Positions 36,961 to 52,679 of a DNA stretch of 64,000 bases are shown piece after piece. A program made the position numbers and the translations under genes. The notes under the pieces are model-generated. The model did not search any database. It saw only the letters and a program-made list of their open reading frames with translations, and was not told the DNA's origin. This DNA comes from Megalonaias nervosa (Eukaryota; Mollusca; Bivalvia; Unionida; Unionidae): positions 1-64,000 of the forward strand of contig JAECUM010016665.1 of assembly GCA_016617855.1 (NCBI GenBank). Reading direction: 5' to 3'. The number at the start of each line of letters is the position of its first letter. Positions within the stretch are counted from its first letter, which is position 1.

Positions 36961-38830
36961 CTGTATGTACATGGAGAGTTAGAAGATGGATAACATCGTG
37001 CAATGGTCTGTCGATGTAACAGCGGGAATCATATTCATTGCGCAAACATGGTTGTGCCATGTCCCCATACACATCGTTGGTTGTGATATGCATCAACAGT
37101 GAGACAGTATCGGTACGCCCGATCCTTGTAAAATGGTTTGATCTTGTCATAGTTAAACTGGTACATGAACAGTTTGGACAAGTCCAGCAAGGACAAATAA
37201 ACATAGATTGATTTTATCAGCTTAAGTTTTGAGTTTTGATTTTCTGCTATAAAACTCAGCAAAGCCACCTTCAAAGATCTTTCTGAATTTAAAGACAGGG
37301 TCAGCAATGAGCCTTCAAAGTTTGTCTTTCTCACTAACACGAACAAGGGCGACATGAATTCGTTTGCGCACATTCTCCATGTTTTATTTCAAACAAAGAA
37401 TTGTTCATGAGCTCATAGGTGGATACTCTATTCATCTTGATATACTTTGCCATTTATGCCTTCTTGTAAAATGCTAGCACTCGATTCATCTTGGATACAC
37501 GCAAAACCAATCGCAGATATAGCCGGAAGATTCGTACGTGCAGCACTAGTACTAGTCTGGTGCATTCGGTTTATGTACGCTAGACTCATCAACGATCTAG
37601 CACTGATACTGTGGTCAGCTGGTAACCGTTGGTCACGTCATGAACATTTACAGAGCATTCCAGATCAATTTCAAAGAAATATCCGTGGTCATTGTTGATG
37701 TTGTATCGCACACATGTTTTTCCACGTCTATGTATGTAGGATCGATCAAGTGAAACCCGCCTGCCGGCAACGGTTGAATCATTGCCCAGCCATAGAGTTT
37801 ATTGTAATAAAGATGTTACTTTTGGGGGCAGCAGGGTCACACCCATCCGCGTTTGAATTGATGGCGCGCGCATATATGTGACTCACTATAGCAATCCCGC
37901 CACGAAGAGAATGCTCAATAAACGGATGCTGATCATCTTCTATGCGCAATGGCATGTTGATTTTGGATTTGGACAACAATTTGTAAGGCGGCGTCATGAA
38001 ATTTCTCAAACATGTGAGCGATCAACAACACATCGGTGCACATACACAGATCGTGACAGTCGCCCATGTTTTTGCATTCGAATGCAGACCAAGCCATGTT
38101 TGCATGCTCGTAATTTTGTCTGAAATGCTCCTAAGTGACAATGATAAATAAAACTCTTGAATCGGTGGCAACTGAGTTATAGCAAATTTGACCCAGTCGC
38201 TCACGTACTCGTATGGGTAAACACTTTTCTCGTTAGCAGGTCCTTGCTGGTTGGATTGTATCTAGGAGTGATTGCCAAGTTCTCAGCTGTTAGATTGTTC
38301 ACTAACGTTTCCTTGGAATAATTCATAAACTGTAATTAAGCGATGAAATGTAATCGTCCGAGCCTAAATATCATGTACTTCTCCATGTTGTTGGGGTAAA
38401 CGCTTACCGGTGAGTTGGATGCCGTGGCTACTGCTTTCATTATTACGTGGCTATCATACCCACGCAGATTATGAAACACTACAAGATGTTTTTGTTTGTT
38501 TGGGCAAATTCTCAACTGTAGATTACGTGCGTTCTTTCCGGCTACTCTCGTACTATCCAGTGACGTGACAGTGATCATGAACTCTGGAACCGGAGCAGGA
38601 ACGTTCAGTGGAAGAGATCTGACGTCTGATAAAGGGACGATTACGGATCTAACAATGGGTGGATGCCGAAAACTCACGAATACAGTTTGCGTTAACCTGG
38701 AGTAAGTTTAAGAAACACAACAACAGTGTCCTTGCCACGATACAATACTAGTGGTTCAGTTCTCCATTTACACCTAACAAACAAAATCCGGATGGTTATT
38801 GGTCAGCGACTTGTGTTATTTGGCTTTATG
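36960..38830 (-). pseudogene. Polinton/Maverick protein-primed type-B DNA polymerase relic
   Basis: Read leftwards from about 38790 on the minus strand: WRTEPLVLYRGKDTVVVFL, NLQLRICPNKQKHLVVFHNL with the exonuclease-type HNLRGYDSH (about 38475), and PNNMEKYMIFRLGRLHFIA (about 38390-38340). Then HSLRGGIAIVSHIYARA (about 37910) is followed by a motif A region where LYGWAMIQPLP is intact but lies one frame off and the expected Asp is Thr (ITIN, about 37805). Farther on are NVRKRIHVALVRE (about 37370), LDLSKLFMYQFNYDKIKPFY (about 37185) and motif C as TDTVSLL (about 37105), where DTDS has lost its second Asp. Many stops and at least four frameshifts are present. The gene is inactive at both catalytic carboxylate motifs. 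Confidence 0.85.
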
Positions 38831-39320
38831 CGTCTTTGGAAGCAGAGCTTTCTTCTACGCTCGTAAAATTGAATTCAGGTACATCTGATTGCAATGCTCC
38901 GTAATGAACAAGCTCGGCAGCTTCTGTAGCAAGAGGAAATGGAAGACGTTTTTTGTTTAACCAGATGACGGTTTTGTTAATTCCTACGACGGTGTCTTTC
39001 ATCCTCAATACGACGGTGGTTTTCTTCCCACACGTTTACTATCCCAAAATATATCAGCTTTTCTTGCACCTCTTTGTGTTTCTGTATCACGCTCACGTGC
39101 AAATTATTTAGTTTTTTGTACTGTTTCGTTTGCATTAACATTCGGTGGTGGATTAGTGATCGAAGGTGGATTCTGTGCAAGCATGGGTCTCAATAATTCT
39201 AGCATGACGGCTTTGCTCATACGATTTGATATGTGAATCCCATATTGCCGTGCGATTTGCCTTAGCTGAGTCATGGTTGGCATTCTTATATAAGGCGGAA
39301 ATTTGTTCAAGCACTTATTT
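38831..39320 (-). pseudogene. Unassigned short frames upstream of the polymerase relic
   Basis: A frame from 39310 starts MPTMTQLRQIARQYGIHISN and continues SKAVMLELLRPML, reminiscent of SAP/Rho-N-type DNA-binding helices, then a Pro/Asn-rich linker. Other frames (39180-38977; 39008-38826) include INKTVIWLNKKRLPFPLATE. They may be the N-terminal region of the polymerase protein or a separate Polinton gene; the resemblance to SAP domains is weak. Confidence 0.35.
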
Positions 39321-40555
39321 TTTGTATTTTACCCATGGTCAAAAACTGCAATAGCTTTCATCCTAGCTATTACATCATTTAATTCTTTGATCAATCACAG
39401 GTGTCTGCATAGTCACAGGTGTCTGTTCATTCAAGGTTGTTTTTTTGGTACGCGCCTTTTAATAGTAATGAACAGATCCACATGGCTGCAGAGTTGATTG
39501 TCTGATTTGACTCCAATGCCACATTCAAGACATTGACCACTTTGTAACACTACCATATGTGTTTTCCAGTATTTGCAGTGGAATATTGTGCCACAGAATT
39601 AATATTTTCCAAGGCATACACCTATTCATTTGTTGCGTCCCAGTACCATTGAGCTTTATATTTAAGTGGAAGCTTATCTAATTGTTTTAAGGACATAATA
39701 CATCGTCGTTGACTTTGATTTGAAATACTACACGATGGGTTTGTAAAGAAACCGGCGCTTAGTCTGAATACATTTTAACCAAATAAGTCCATAAACTAAT
39801 AGAAAATGTGTCTTAAATTCATCTCGGCTAAAATAAGCTCAAATGATCCAACACTGAGTATTGCACCAGCTCGCATAACAACGCCTGAAACATTAAATTC
39901 AATGTTTTTAAACGTGCTTGAGCGTTTGTATATCTCAGTAATGGTTTTTGCTTTTCTGGACTTAAAGGGGCTGATAAAATTCCGACAATAGGTGAGTAGA
40001 TTCCATTGATTCTTCCAGTCGCAGATTTGTATCTCGTTATAAACCTCTACTGGTATTTTATGCAAAACACAGTGTAGTCCGACAATAGAAACAAGAAGTT
40101 GAAAATCAATTCTGGTCAAATAATTCAGTGTGCCTATTTCAGGGTCCCAATAGCGAAATTCCTTTGCGCGCTGGATAAAATATATTTCAGAAATGAGTCT
40201 GTGTCTATAGCCTCTAATGACCCATCACTGAATGCAGCACCAGCATAAATTTGCTAGACTGACATACGTACCCAATAATACAAAACATCTTTCAAATTTC
40301 ATAAATACGTTTCGATTGTTTATGTTCAGCAACAGCCATTACTAAATTTCGTTTATCCTCGCCTTGGTTTTCTTCTGTCTCGTGGTATATCAGTTTGGAA
40401 AACTTTTCAGATTCCATTCCTATATAATATCCCCAAGAGCATCTGTTTAATTGACCTGCTCTTGAATTTATTCACCATTACAGCTAGAACAATCGCTAAA
40501 ATCATCAAAGGTTTCAGACATATTGGGTGATCTAGTCAGAGTCTACTTTTTCTTG
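39321..40555 (-). other. Unassigned; two diverged copies of a short motif
   Basis: A 107-codon minus frame at 40119-39796 includes VVMRAGAILSVGSFELILAE. About 360 bp to the right (40265-40165, minus) a related stretch reads YAGAAFSDGSLEAIDTDSFL. The underlying DNA also matches (AATGATCCAACACTGAGTAT versus AATGACCCATCACTGAATGC). This suggests an old duplication within a protein-coding element. I do not recognise the family. Confidence 0.35.
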
Positions 40556-41455
40556 TGTTACCAGTCTACGCTCTTAAAATAAGTAACAGAAAAGAGTGAA
40601 GACAACAAGCTTTGTAAAAGTTAAAAATAATTCATTTCCCAAGACTATAAAGTAAATATGAGAAAAAAGAACTTACGGTATTGCGAATTAAAACCCAAAA
40701 TAATCCAAGAATTTAAGACACAAGTCCTAGTAATTTAAACGCCTGATTAAAATTCAGTAAAAGTTCCGAAGAGATCCAAAACTGAAGGCGATGATGTGTC
40801 TGATAAAGCCTACGAAGTGCTGATGTGTCAACAGTCTCTTGTTGAATCACAGAAATATTATTATAGGTTTGAATTTAATATAAATTCCAATTAATGTCCT
40901 TATCCAAAAATTGTATCAGAACACTTTTGTATTTCCAGAGAAAATAATCACTTGAATTCAATAATTTGAAGAAAATAAAATTCAACCCAAAATGGTCATA
41001 CCATAATACAACTTGTAGGTGCTAGATGTTAAAGCACGACTGACTAAATCCTCACAATCACAAGATTATATATTTCTTAATTTGACCTCAGGTCACAATT
41101 AGCATTTTATAAAACTAAAACATTACCTAATGGAAAATAACCTTCTAGGATGATTTAATGAGCCTTGTTTACTTACAGCACAATAACCTGTAAAATTCAC
41201 TTAGGAATCTCTACAACCCTGACCCAAATCAACATATTTATTCCTTCTTGTTTACACGAATAATAATCCTGATATTGAGCTCATACACATAGAGAATAAT
41301 GAAGCTATTATTATTTGTTTACATAAATGAAATAAAATAGTGAATCAGGTCAAGCAGAAATGAACTCCATTTTGGACAAGATCAATTCCAGCATACTTGT
41401 AATGAAACAAAAAAATAAACTAACAAAGAAACAATTAAATTAAATATACATAACA
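40556..41455 (-). mobile_element. Solo gypsy-family LTR, TSD CTTG
   Basis: Left end TGTTACCAGTC at 40556, right end ATACATAACA at 41455, 900 bp. CTTG occurs on both sides (40552-40555, 41456-41459). It shares AAATAAGTAACAGAAAAGAG, TTCATTTCCCAAG and AAATTAAATATACATAACA with the other minus-strand copies. No internal sequence is present. Confidence 0.92.
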
Positions 41456-42530
41456 CTTGCAACATATTATATAATGTTTTCTTCGTCTTTTCCTGAAAAG
41501 CCTGCCCAAACTTACTGCGTTCTAAAGTGGCACCCAAGTTAAATATTGACGAATATGTCTCTAAAAACGCATATAACCTTTAAAACTTCTGTGATAAATC
41601 GATATGATGCACTGAAACGATACAGCGATCGAAGTTTCTCTGCTACAAACTCTATATCTCAGTCGTAGTTTAATAGAGACCTCCATAAATTCCTTTAAAA
41701 TATTATTGGCGTCAATCGGACATTTTACTATTATGTATCATAGTAATTTTTTAATATAAATGGACAGTACTCCGTCCAAACTGTGTTTGTGAATTGGTTC
41801 TTTGCAATTTTGAGCACGCGACTAATTGTAAGATTAAGACGTTTTACGGTCAATTAATGTGCGCAGTCCAAATCAGTTTCAGATAAGATTCAAAGGGTAT
41901 GCGAAGTATCCAGTACGGAGATTGACCTTACAATCATCATATTTGACTTTAAGTTTCACCAACCAGACTCGGTAGTCTCCCTGCTTATAAAGAAACATTT
42001 TCTCCGAAACTTAGATTCGAAAAACCTATCTTGAATCTGACAGTACAGGGCGTTCGTTTTCACAGCGATTGCTTTTGTTGAGAGTGTAAATAAAGGCGAC
42101 CTATTTAATGGTAAGGACTCGTTTGGAACACATGTGATTCGCCTCCGCCTTTATGAGCTAATATCAAAAAAATAAGCCATTACTATTTACATCTCGTGTG
42201 ATGGTATGTACATATAGTGACTATAGGCCAACCGGATATTTCCAGCACACTCACTCAAAATATGCAGCTATTTTCTGATATTGGCAGAAACCTTTGCATC
42301 CCCCGTTCAGATTAATTCAAAGTAGCTTATCTTTCTCTTTGAATTTAAACGCATGCAATATCAGCCGTTTTAATAAAAATCTGTTTTTGCGATCGCACAG
42401 CAAATAGCTTAGCAGAGTATTGATCGAATCAGCACTGGCTGCTGGCAACCTGACGGATGTGTGCAAATAAATATACAGTCTCAGAAGCATGCTAGTCAAT
42501 CCATTTGTTGCACATAGTATAAGTAGTGTT
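41456..42530. other. No gene recognised
   Basis: AT-rich spacer without supportable features; an 88-codon minus frame at 42583-42317 has no recognisable motif and overlaps the repeated fragment to its right. Confidence 0.35.
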
Positions 42531-42655
42531 AGTCTGTCCTGTTTTGCCCCAGTTTTGCTCTTTCGGGCTCTGATATACGTCATACGCCTCTATCCTCCAT
42601 GACTGGTCACGTTCTTGTCTTACTGTAATTAAGCGATGCAATGTAATCGTCCATG
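42531..42655. repeat. Rearranged fragment shared with 31687-31763 and 38329-38359
   Basis: 42534-42616 resembles 31687-31763 in direct orientation (TGATATACGTCATACGCCTC versus TGATACACGTAACAGCCTCT, then TCCTCCATGACT in both). It runs into 42621-42652, which nearly matches the polymerase-relic DNA at 38329-38359 (CTGTAATTAAGCGATGCAAT versus CTGTAATTAAGCGATGAAAT). It is therefore a displaced piece of the Polinton relic. Confidence 0.7.
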
Positions 42656-44619
42656 TAACCATGTCAAAATTAGTTGTACAAAATTAAATTAAAATAAACT
42701 GTTTGAACATTTCTGTTGTAATGTTTAGTGTGTCAGTTAACAATTATTATTAGTAACTAATAATACATAAAGTAAAAATGGTTCATTAGAATGCGGGATC
42801 AGCTCTTGCCAAAATGCCGCACATTGCCTCAGCAATGTCTTAACCAAACTGAACAATAAAAAGGAATGCATTTTGTGTTAGCCTACCTCATGTTGCTGTT
42901 TTCTTACATTGAAAGGTTCATATACTTGGGGATAGTATATTTGATCCCTTTGATCTATATTTCGTTTGTCATTTTCATTCAATGACAGTTTAAAATTGCA
43001 GACAACCTGAGTAGGCTATACTACAGAGTTTTCATCTCCATCCTCTCATTAAGTACGATATGACTATGTTTACAAACTGAAAGCTGTTCAAGCTGATATG
43101 TGTTACTTATATAGTCACTCCGTCATAAACACATAAATTAACTGATTGGATCCATAACAAAGAGCATAAACAACCTTGCATAAAGGCCTTACTCTCAGTT
43201 TGACAGGATTTTACCAATATTCAGCATTGCAACTTGTTTAAGGTCTCGGAATGCTTACATGCTCATAATAATGAGTATCAACCCCACAGACTCTATATGT
43301 GTGGATTATGTTTTGCATAAATTTAATAATTGTAAGAAAAAACATTACAAAGTCAATTAATTTTTTGTATTTTATTTTTTTATTTTAATTGCAAAGTTCC
43401 ATTTTAAAGTCAATATGCACATTGTATTAAAATTACATGTGTCATGTTTTAATAGTAAACTTGGGATACCAATTTAAATGTTAATGGATATGACCCATAC
43501 AGGACTCAGATCACAATTATTGCCCTATATGGTCTCTATATTTATTTCTAAGTATTGAACTTTCCACTGTGTCCAAAACCTCAAAAATAATATGTTAATT
43601 AAAAAAAAAAAAGACGAACTAACGGTGAAAATTTTGCATATGATTTCCAACATTTTCGAGAGGCTGGGCTCTCAACAAAAAATCGTGCAATAGGTCACAG
43701 ATTTCCCTTCCTGATCAGCATCAATACCACATCACTCACTGTGCATTGTCTCTGAAATTGACTCAGAAAAAGCATATTACAATGCTCAAATTCTAAAGAT
43801 TAAACAATTAGCTTTAAATCAATACCAAGAATGCCTAAATCTAGCTCTTGTATCACCACAAAAATGAGAGAGGAGATAATGCTCTAAAAATACACTGAGA
43901 CAATATTCGTGGGTACTGAACCGGAATTAATAATTGTGACCGGAAGAAAACCCAGTGTGCTCCGCCTGCAGGGACATGAGACAATATTGTATTTGTGCAC
44001 CGTTATGTCCGTGTGTATCATAACCAATCAGGTGTCGATTCATATATGGATTTAGAATATATGCTTCTGAAATAAATATCTACTTGAAGCTACTACTTTC
44101 CCAGAAAAACGTCGCATTCTCTCACTTTTGTACTTACACGGATTTGAAAACATTATCCTGTACACAAGGGGATGGTTTTTTACGTCTTGAATTTGTGTAC
44201 GGCAAGACTCGCTTTTCTGAGATTAGATTAAATTTAAAAATGTTTCACATCTAGCAACCATCCTAATTGTAAACAAAGGTATGAAGTCTACTATTCAAAC
44301 GGTGGAGGAGGAATTGCACCCCATTATGTACACGTACATGCTAAACTTAATTATTTTCAAATTTTAGCTCTGTAACTATGCCTGATAGGGACACCAACGT
44401 TTGGATTATGCAGTCTTTGTATTTTAGCTGGAAAACGTAATCACAAAAATAAAATTAATAAAGGAATTACAGGAATAATTGAAACTTATCTAAATTTGAA
44501 CAAATCTGGATGTAAATTATTTTAGTAGCCTTCTTCATTAAATCTTTAAACAAAATTCACCTTTGTCTTATAAATACACCGTGCTAATTTCATCATAGAC
44601 GGAGTTTCATCTGTTGTTT
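42656..44619. other. No gene recognised
   Basis: AT-rich, including a poly-A run at 43601-43613. No exon or repeat family could be supported. Confidence 0.35.
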
Positions 44620-44623
44620 CCTT

Positions 44624-46497
44624 TTTTACGAGTCTATGCTCTTAAAATAAGTAACAGAAAAGAGTATAAAGCAACAAGATTTGCAAAATTTAACAAATAA
44701 TTTATTTCCCTAGAATGCGAAGTGAAAATAAGAAAAGAAAAACGTTTAAAAAAATCCCAAAATAATCCAAGAATTAAAGACACAAGTCCTAATAATTTAG
44801 AGTCATGAATTAAAATTCAGTTCAAGAACAGAATAAATCCAAAAACTGACGGCGATAATGTGTCTATGGTAGCTTGTAGAGTGTTGATGTTAATGTGCCA
44901 GCAGCCTTTTGTTGAATCATAGTAATATAATAGCAGGATTGAATTCACTATAAATTCCAGTGAATGTCTCTATCCGAGAATTTGATTAGAGCACGACTGT
45001 ATTTCCAGACAAAATAATGAATTGAATTCAATAATTTGAAGAACTGAGTTTTCCAGCCGAAATATGAAATACTGGACATTACCTATAATACAACGTAAAA
45101 GTGCAAGGTCTTAAGCTGCAAATTCCTCTCAGTTACAAGATTATATAGTTCCCTACGTAACCTCAGGTCGCAATTAGCATTTTCTAAGAAAAAACAAACA
45201 TTACCTAATGGAAAATAACCTCTAGAATACTCCAATGTTTACAAAATAACAACCATAACTTGGATTATGTAAAATTTACTAGGGAAATTCCAACACCTAG
45301 ACCTAGACCCAAATAAAGATATTCACTTCTATTACTAATAATACTGATTTTAAACCCATACACATGAGAATAATTTAGCTAAGTATCAGTTGTTTACACA
45401 GAATAAAATTAAAACAAAATCAATTTGCGTCAAACAGATATGAATTCACTTTTGGAGAAGGTCAAATCCAACGTACAATGTTACAATAGCATGTAATGAA
45501 ATAAAAATATAAAAAGCATAACTAACAAACAATTGAATTAAATTGTTACGACCATGTAGTTTAATTACATGTGTGTTAAAATTTGAATTCTTTCTATTTC
45601 ATTTTTATTTCATTGTTATAATTTTTATTGTGATGATGATTATATTCGCAGGGTCTGACATTTTAATAGAAACATCGTGTTTATTTAGAATGTAAATGTG
45701 ACTCGCGTGAGCACGATTTTTGCATGTCGATTCAAGTGAACAGTCGGCAAAAGCTATGTAAATGATTGGTTGTGACTACGGTCGTTTCTAATAATACTTG
45801 TTGACATTCTGTACTACGATGTGGCGAGATTTTGAAATCGACATGTGTTCTTCGTGCATGTACATGAAATGACGTTTTAGTTCGCCTTAAATACTCAGGT
45901 ACCTGCGAAATAGTCGGGAGTCATATTTTAACACCTTAGAGGGAGTCACATTTTAACATCTTATAGAGTTTCTAATACCTTGTGAAGAAGGTATTCTTTT
46001 GTGCTGGAAAGAATTGTTCGTTCGTACGTCTGTAGAACGACATGTGTTTTGTTATTGATGATAGCTGCACCTCATCTACTTTTTAAATAATAATTATTTT
46101 CCCTGGAGAACTATACAACCGGCTTTGGACAAAGACATTTAGTGAAATTAATTCTAAATTGGAACAGAACAGTACAAATTGTGATTCACAGTGAAAATTC
46201 TGGACACTTGTGTAAAACCTTCGTCTGACGTCATCATCCTCTATCTTGGAACGGAACTGAGATTCAGGCTATTTCAATTAGAACTGTTTATTTACAGGAC
46301 TTATGTGTTTTTCACAATTGTAGGACAAATATTTGGATTTTCTTCGCAAATTGTAAGTCCTATTTCATATATTCACCCTTTCTCCGTGTTTTCTAGGGAA
46401 ATAAATTATTTTTGTTAAAATTTACAAAGCTTGTTGTCTTCGATCTTTTCTTCATGTTACTTTAAACGAGCCGATACGTAACAAAATATACATAACA
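44624..46497 (-). mobile_element. Solo gypsy-family LTR, interrupted by another LTR; TSD CCTT
   Basis: Left end TTTTACGAGTC (one change from TGTTACG) at 44624; right end ATACATAACA at 46497. CCTT flanks it on both sides (44620-44623, 46498-46501). It is broken at AAAT by the plus-strand LTR at 45544-46483; without that insert it is about 930 bp and collinear with the copy at 40556-41455. Confidence 0.88.
45544..46483 (+). mobile_element. Solo gypsy-family LTR nested in the opposite-strand LTR; TSD AAAT
   Basis: It starts TGTTACGACC and ends GATACGTAACA, a 7-bp perfect inverted terminal repeat, over 940 bp. AAAT is duplicated at 45540-45543 and 46484-46487. Its 3' block (AGGGAAATAAATTATTTTTG, ACAAAGCTTGTTG) matches the family; its 5' half does not match the minus-strand copies, so it is a distinct subfamily. 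A 75-codon frame at 46191-46418 is incidental. Confidence 0.92.
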
Positions 46498-46638
46498 CCT
46501 TAAACTCTTTTTTCTTTTTCCGTTCTTTCTTTCTTGATTTATCCACATTTATGCAGAGTATGTTTTAACTAGGTAAACTGTAAACCTGATTTCCTTAATA
46601 TGACATAAATAGTCTGCTTTAGTATCAGACATATTTTT

Positions 46639-46690
46639 AGTACACAGATTTAATACACAGATTTAGTACACAGATTTAGTACACAGATCT
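46639..46690. repeat. ~15-bp repeat (AGTACACAGATTT), about four copies
   Basis: Four near-identical units in direct succession. Confidence 0.85.
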
Positions 46691-46699
46691 CATTTAACT

Positions 46700-50665
<3,966 letters not shown>

Positions 50666-50668
50666 TAG

Positions 50669-50905
50669 GGCCCCTGTGACGGAGTGGTTTAAGGCAGTCG
50701 CCTTTCCATTGCACTCCCATTCCATTTTTGTCCGCGTGGATTCAGTCTCGGCCAACGAGGGTGCATGAAAGACAACATCCCAGTAGCTCTCCTTGAGTAG
50801 GTGGTTCTTTCCGGTGTTTTTCCGGGTTCTATAACTACCAGATAAACTGGCTGCCATGAATTGCCTACCATGTACTGAAAAAGGCGTAAACCCCACAAAC
50901 CACAA
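50669..50905 (+). mobile_element. tRNA-derived SINE, same family as 34972-35228
   Basis: The A-box region GTGACGGAGTGGTTTAAGGC and a weakened B-box GTGGATTCAGTCTCGGCC are followed by the same body (CCAGTAGCT, GGTGGTTCTT, GTGTTTTTCCGGGTTCT, GTAAACCCCACAAACC). No clear target duplication was found. The B-box has drifted more than in the 34972 copy, so this is probably an older insert. Confidence 0.85.
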
Positions 50906-51303
50906 AATTCATTGTATATCATGGCAACCAATGGTGCAAATCTCCCTTAACATAAATGTATTATCAAAGTCATGATTTGCTGTTTTACATTATGTCTATA
51001 TTTGGATATATTTGTACAATACTAATCAATATTGTACTGTCATCCCATTGTGGTACACGTATATTGCATATATAAGTCTGAGTGTTTGAAAAAGTAGTTT
51101 GTTCATGGTGTATAACGTATTCTTCATTATTAATACTTTTTTTTCACAACCATATGTATGAATGCTGCATAGCTGAAGCTGAAGGAAATTCTTATCATTC
51201 AAAATAATGAAGAATGTCTCACGAAATAGGTTTCTCAACACAAGTCATTGATGTAATCTGGATGTAAAGAGTATAAGGGTTCAGTCCGTTCGGTGCCGAA
51301 CTT

Positions 51304-51371
51304 TTTAATACTATGTTAATACATTTTATTATATCTATTTAATACTATGTTAATTCATTTTATTATATCTA
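51304..51371. repeat. 34-bp repeat, left half (two copies)
   Basis: Two units of TTTAATACTATGTTAATTCA followed by TTTTATTATATCTA. The array resumes at 52594 on the other side of the SINE/LTR insertions. Confidence 0.85.
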
Positions 51372-52530
51372 ACCGATCCGGTGGCCAAAGTGGGAGGTCG
51401 CGGGTTCGAACCACGACCTAGTCATACTGTTACGTGTAGGCTCGTACAAAAGTAACAAAAAGAAAAGAGTGAAGCCAACAAGCTTCGTAAATTTTAACAG
51501 AACAATTTATTTCCCTAGAAAACAAGGTAAAAATATGAAAAAGGACTTACGGTTTGTGAATCTAATCCAAACATTAATCCTAGAATTTAAAAATATAAGT
51601 CCTATCACTAAAAAGTTCTAATTGAATCAAAGTTCCGATGAAGCTCCAAGATGGAATAAAATGACGTCTTCTATATCCCGTCTTGTGTTGATGTGTCAAA
51701 AGTTCCTTGCTGAATCACCAAGAAATAAATTCCGGCTTTAGAATTCCGAATAATTTTTAGTAAATGTCTTTGTCCAAGAATTTTGATGATCACTGGTATT
51801 TTCTAGGGAATATAAATTATTAAATCCCCAAAAAATAGAACAATTTTAAATCAAACTGGTATCAACATTAGAAACACCTTGAGCTCTGACGGTGTATATT
51901 ACGACTGACTAAATCCCCTACAAAATATGTTTTAACCCTCAATTTTAGGTTACATGATGGGGCACGAGATCACTTAGTTCGAACAACTCAGTACAAATAT
52001 ATCCATTAGCACGTAGGCTATACAGGTTCGATTGAACTTAACGAATCTTACTATAAGATTCAAAAATAAAAATGCTGTTTACAATAGAGCTGACATGAAA
52101 ACTAAGAATGACCTTGATTATGACCAATGGATTTCACTCTGTGTTCACCAATTTCTGAATCAAAGTCAGGAACTAGGTCAGCTAAAAATACAATGTTTTA
52201 ATCAGGTCAAAACAGAAAACTGAATTTTCAGAAAACCAAGTCAAATCCAGTGAATAAAGTTATCATTACAATAACACGTAATGAAATAAAAATAAAATAA
52301 AAAAGAATTTTAAAACTAACACACAAGTAATTAAATTACATATACGTAACAATACCAACGACATAAAAATGGCACTTGCAACTGCCTCGTTTGACTCTCA
52401 GCATTAAGATATTAGTGTTGGGACTGGTCGGCCTGTTTTCGGAAAAATGTTATTGTGTGGGACATGATGCTACATGCCTACTGCATGATGCCTCAGTGCT
52501 AGATATCACTATAAACCACCACACCGCAGA
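51372..52530 (+). mobile_element. tRNA-derived core-type SINE split by an LTR
   Basis: Left part 51372-51427 carries GATCCGGTGGCC and a strong B-box GGGTTCGAACC. The right part resumes at 52352-52355 (ATAC) with AACGACATAAAAATGGCACT, TCAGCATTAAGATATTAGTG, TTGGGACTGGTCGGCC and TGCCTCAGTGCTAG. The body resembles a SINE I recall from gastropods and bivalves. Removing the LTR and one ATAC restores a continuous SINE of about 235 bp. The 3' end is approximate. Confidence 0.75.
51428..52351 (-). mobile_element. Solo gypsy-family LTR inserted in a SINE, TSD ATAC
   Basis: Left end TGTTACGTGTAGG, right end TATACGTAACA, 924 bp. ATAC is duplicated at 51424-51427 and 52352-52355. It contains AAAGTAACAAAAAGAAAAG, CAAGCTTCGTAAATTTTAAC and TTATTTCCCTAG, like the other minus copies. 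Confidence 0.93.
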
Positions 52531-52593
52531 CACCGTAGCGATAAGACTGAAACTTTGTTTAAAGCTACCTTAAAAATCCAAATCATCCACACA

Positions 52594-52676
52594 CATTTAT
52601 TTTATCTATTTAATGGGATGTTAATAATTTTTATTATAGCTGTTTAATGCTATGTTAATGCATTTTATTATATAAA
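52594..52676. repeat. 34-bp repeat, right half
   Basis: More than two further units of the array at 51304-51371 (TTTAATGGGATGTTAAT; TTTAATGCTATGTTAATGCA), the same orientation and phase of unit. Confidence 0.8.
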
Positions 52677-52679
52677 ATA

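Noticed and set aside
36626..37204. 192-codon minus-strand frame, the longest in the window
   Set aside because: Only a short part (TDTVSLLMHITTNDVYGDM) matches the type-B polymerase; the rest is Thr/Arg-rich out-of-frame translation of the relic, so it is not a separate gene.
46191..46418. 75-codon frame with a hydrophobic middle
   Set aside because: It lies wholly inside the solo LTR at 45544-46483 and has no counterpart in other copies that I could see.
51372..51427. Possible true tRNA gene (GGGTTCGAACC)
   Set aside because: Only the 3' half of a tRNA is recognisable and it continues into a SINE body across the LTR insertion.
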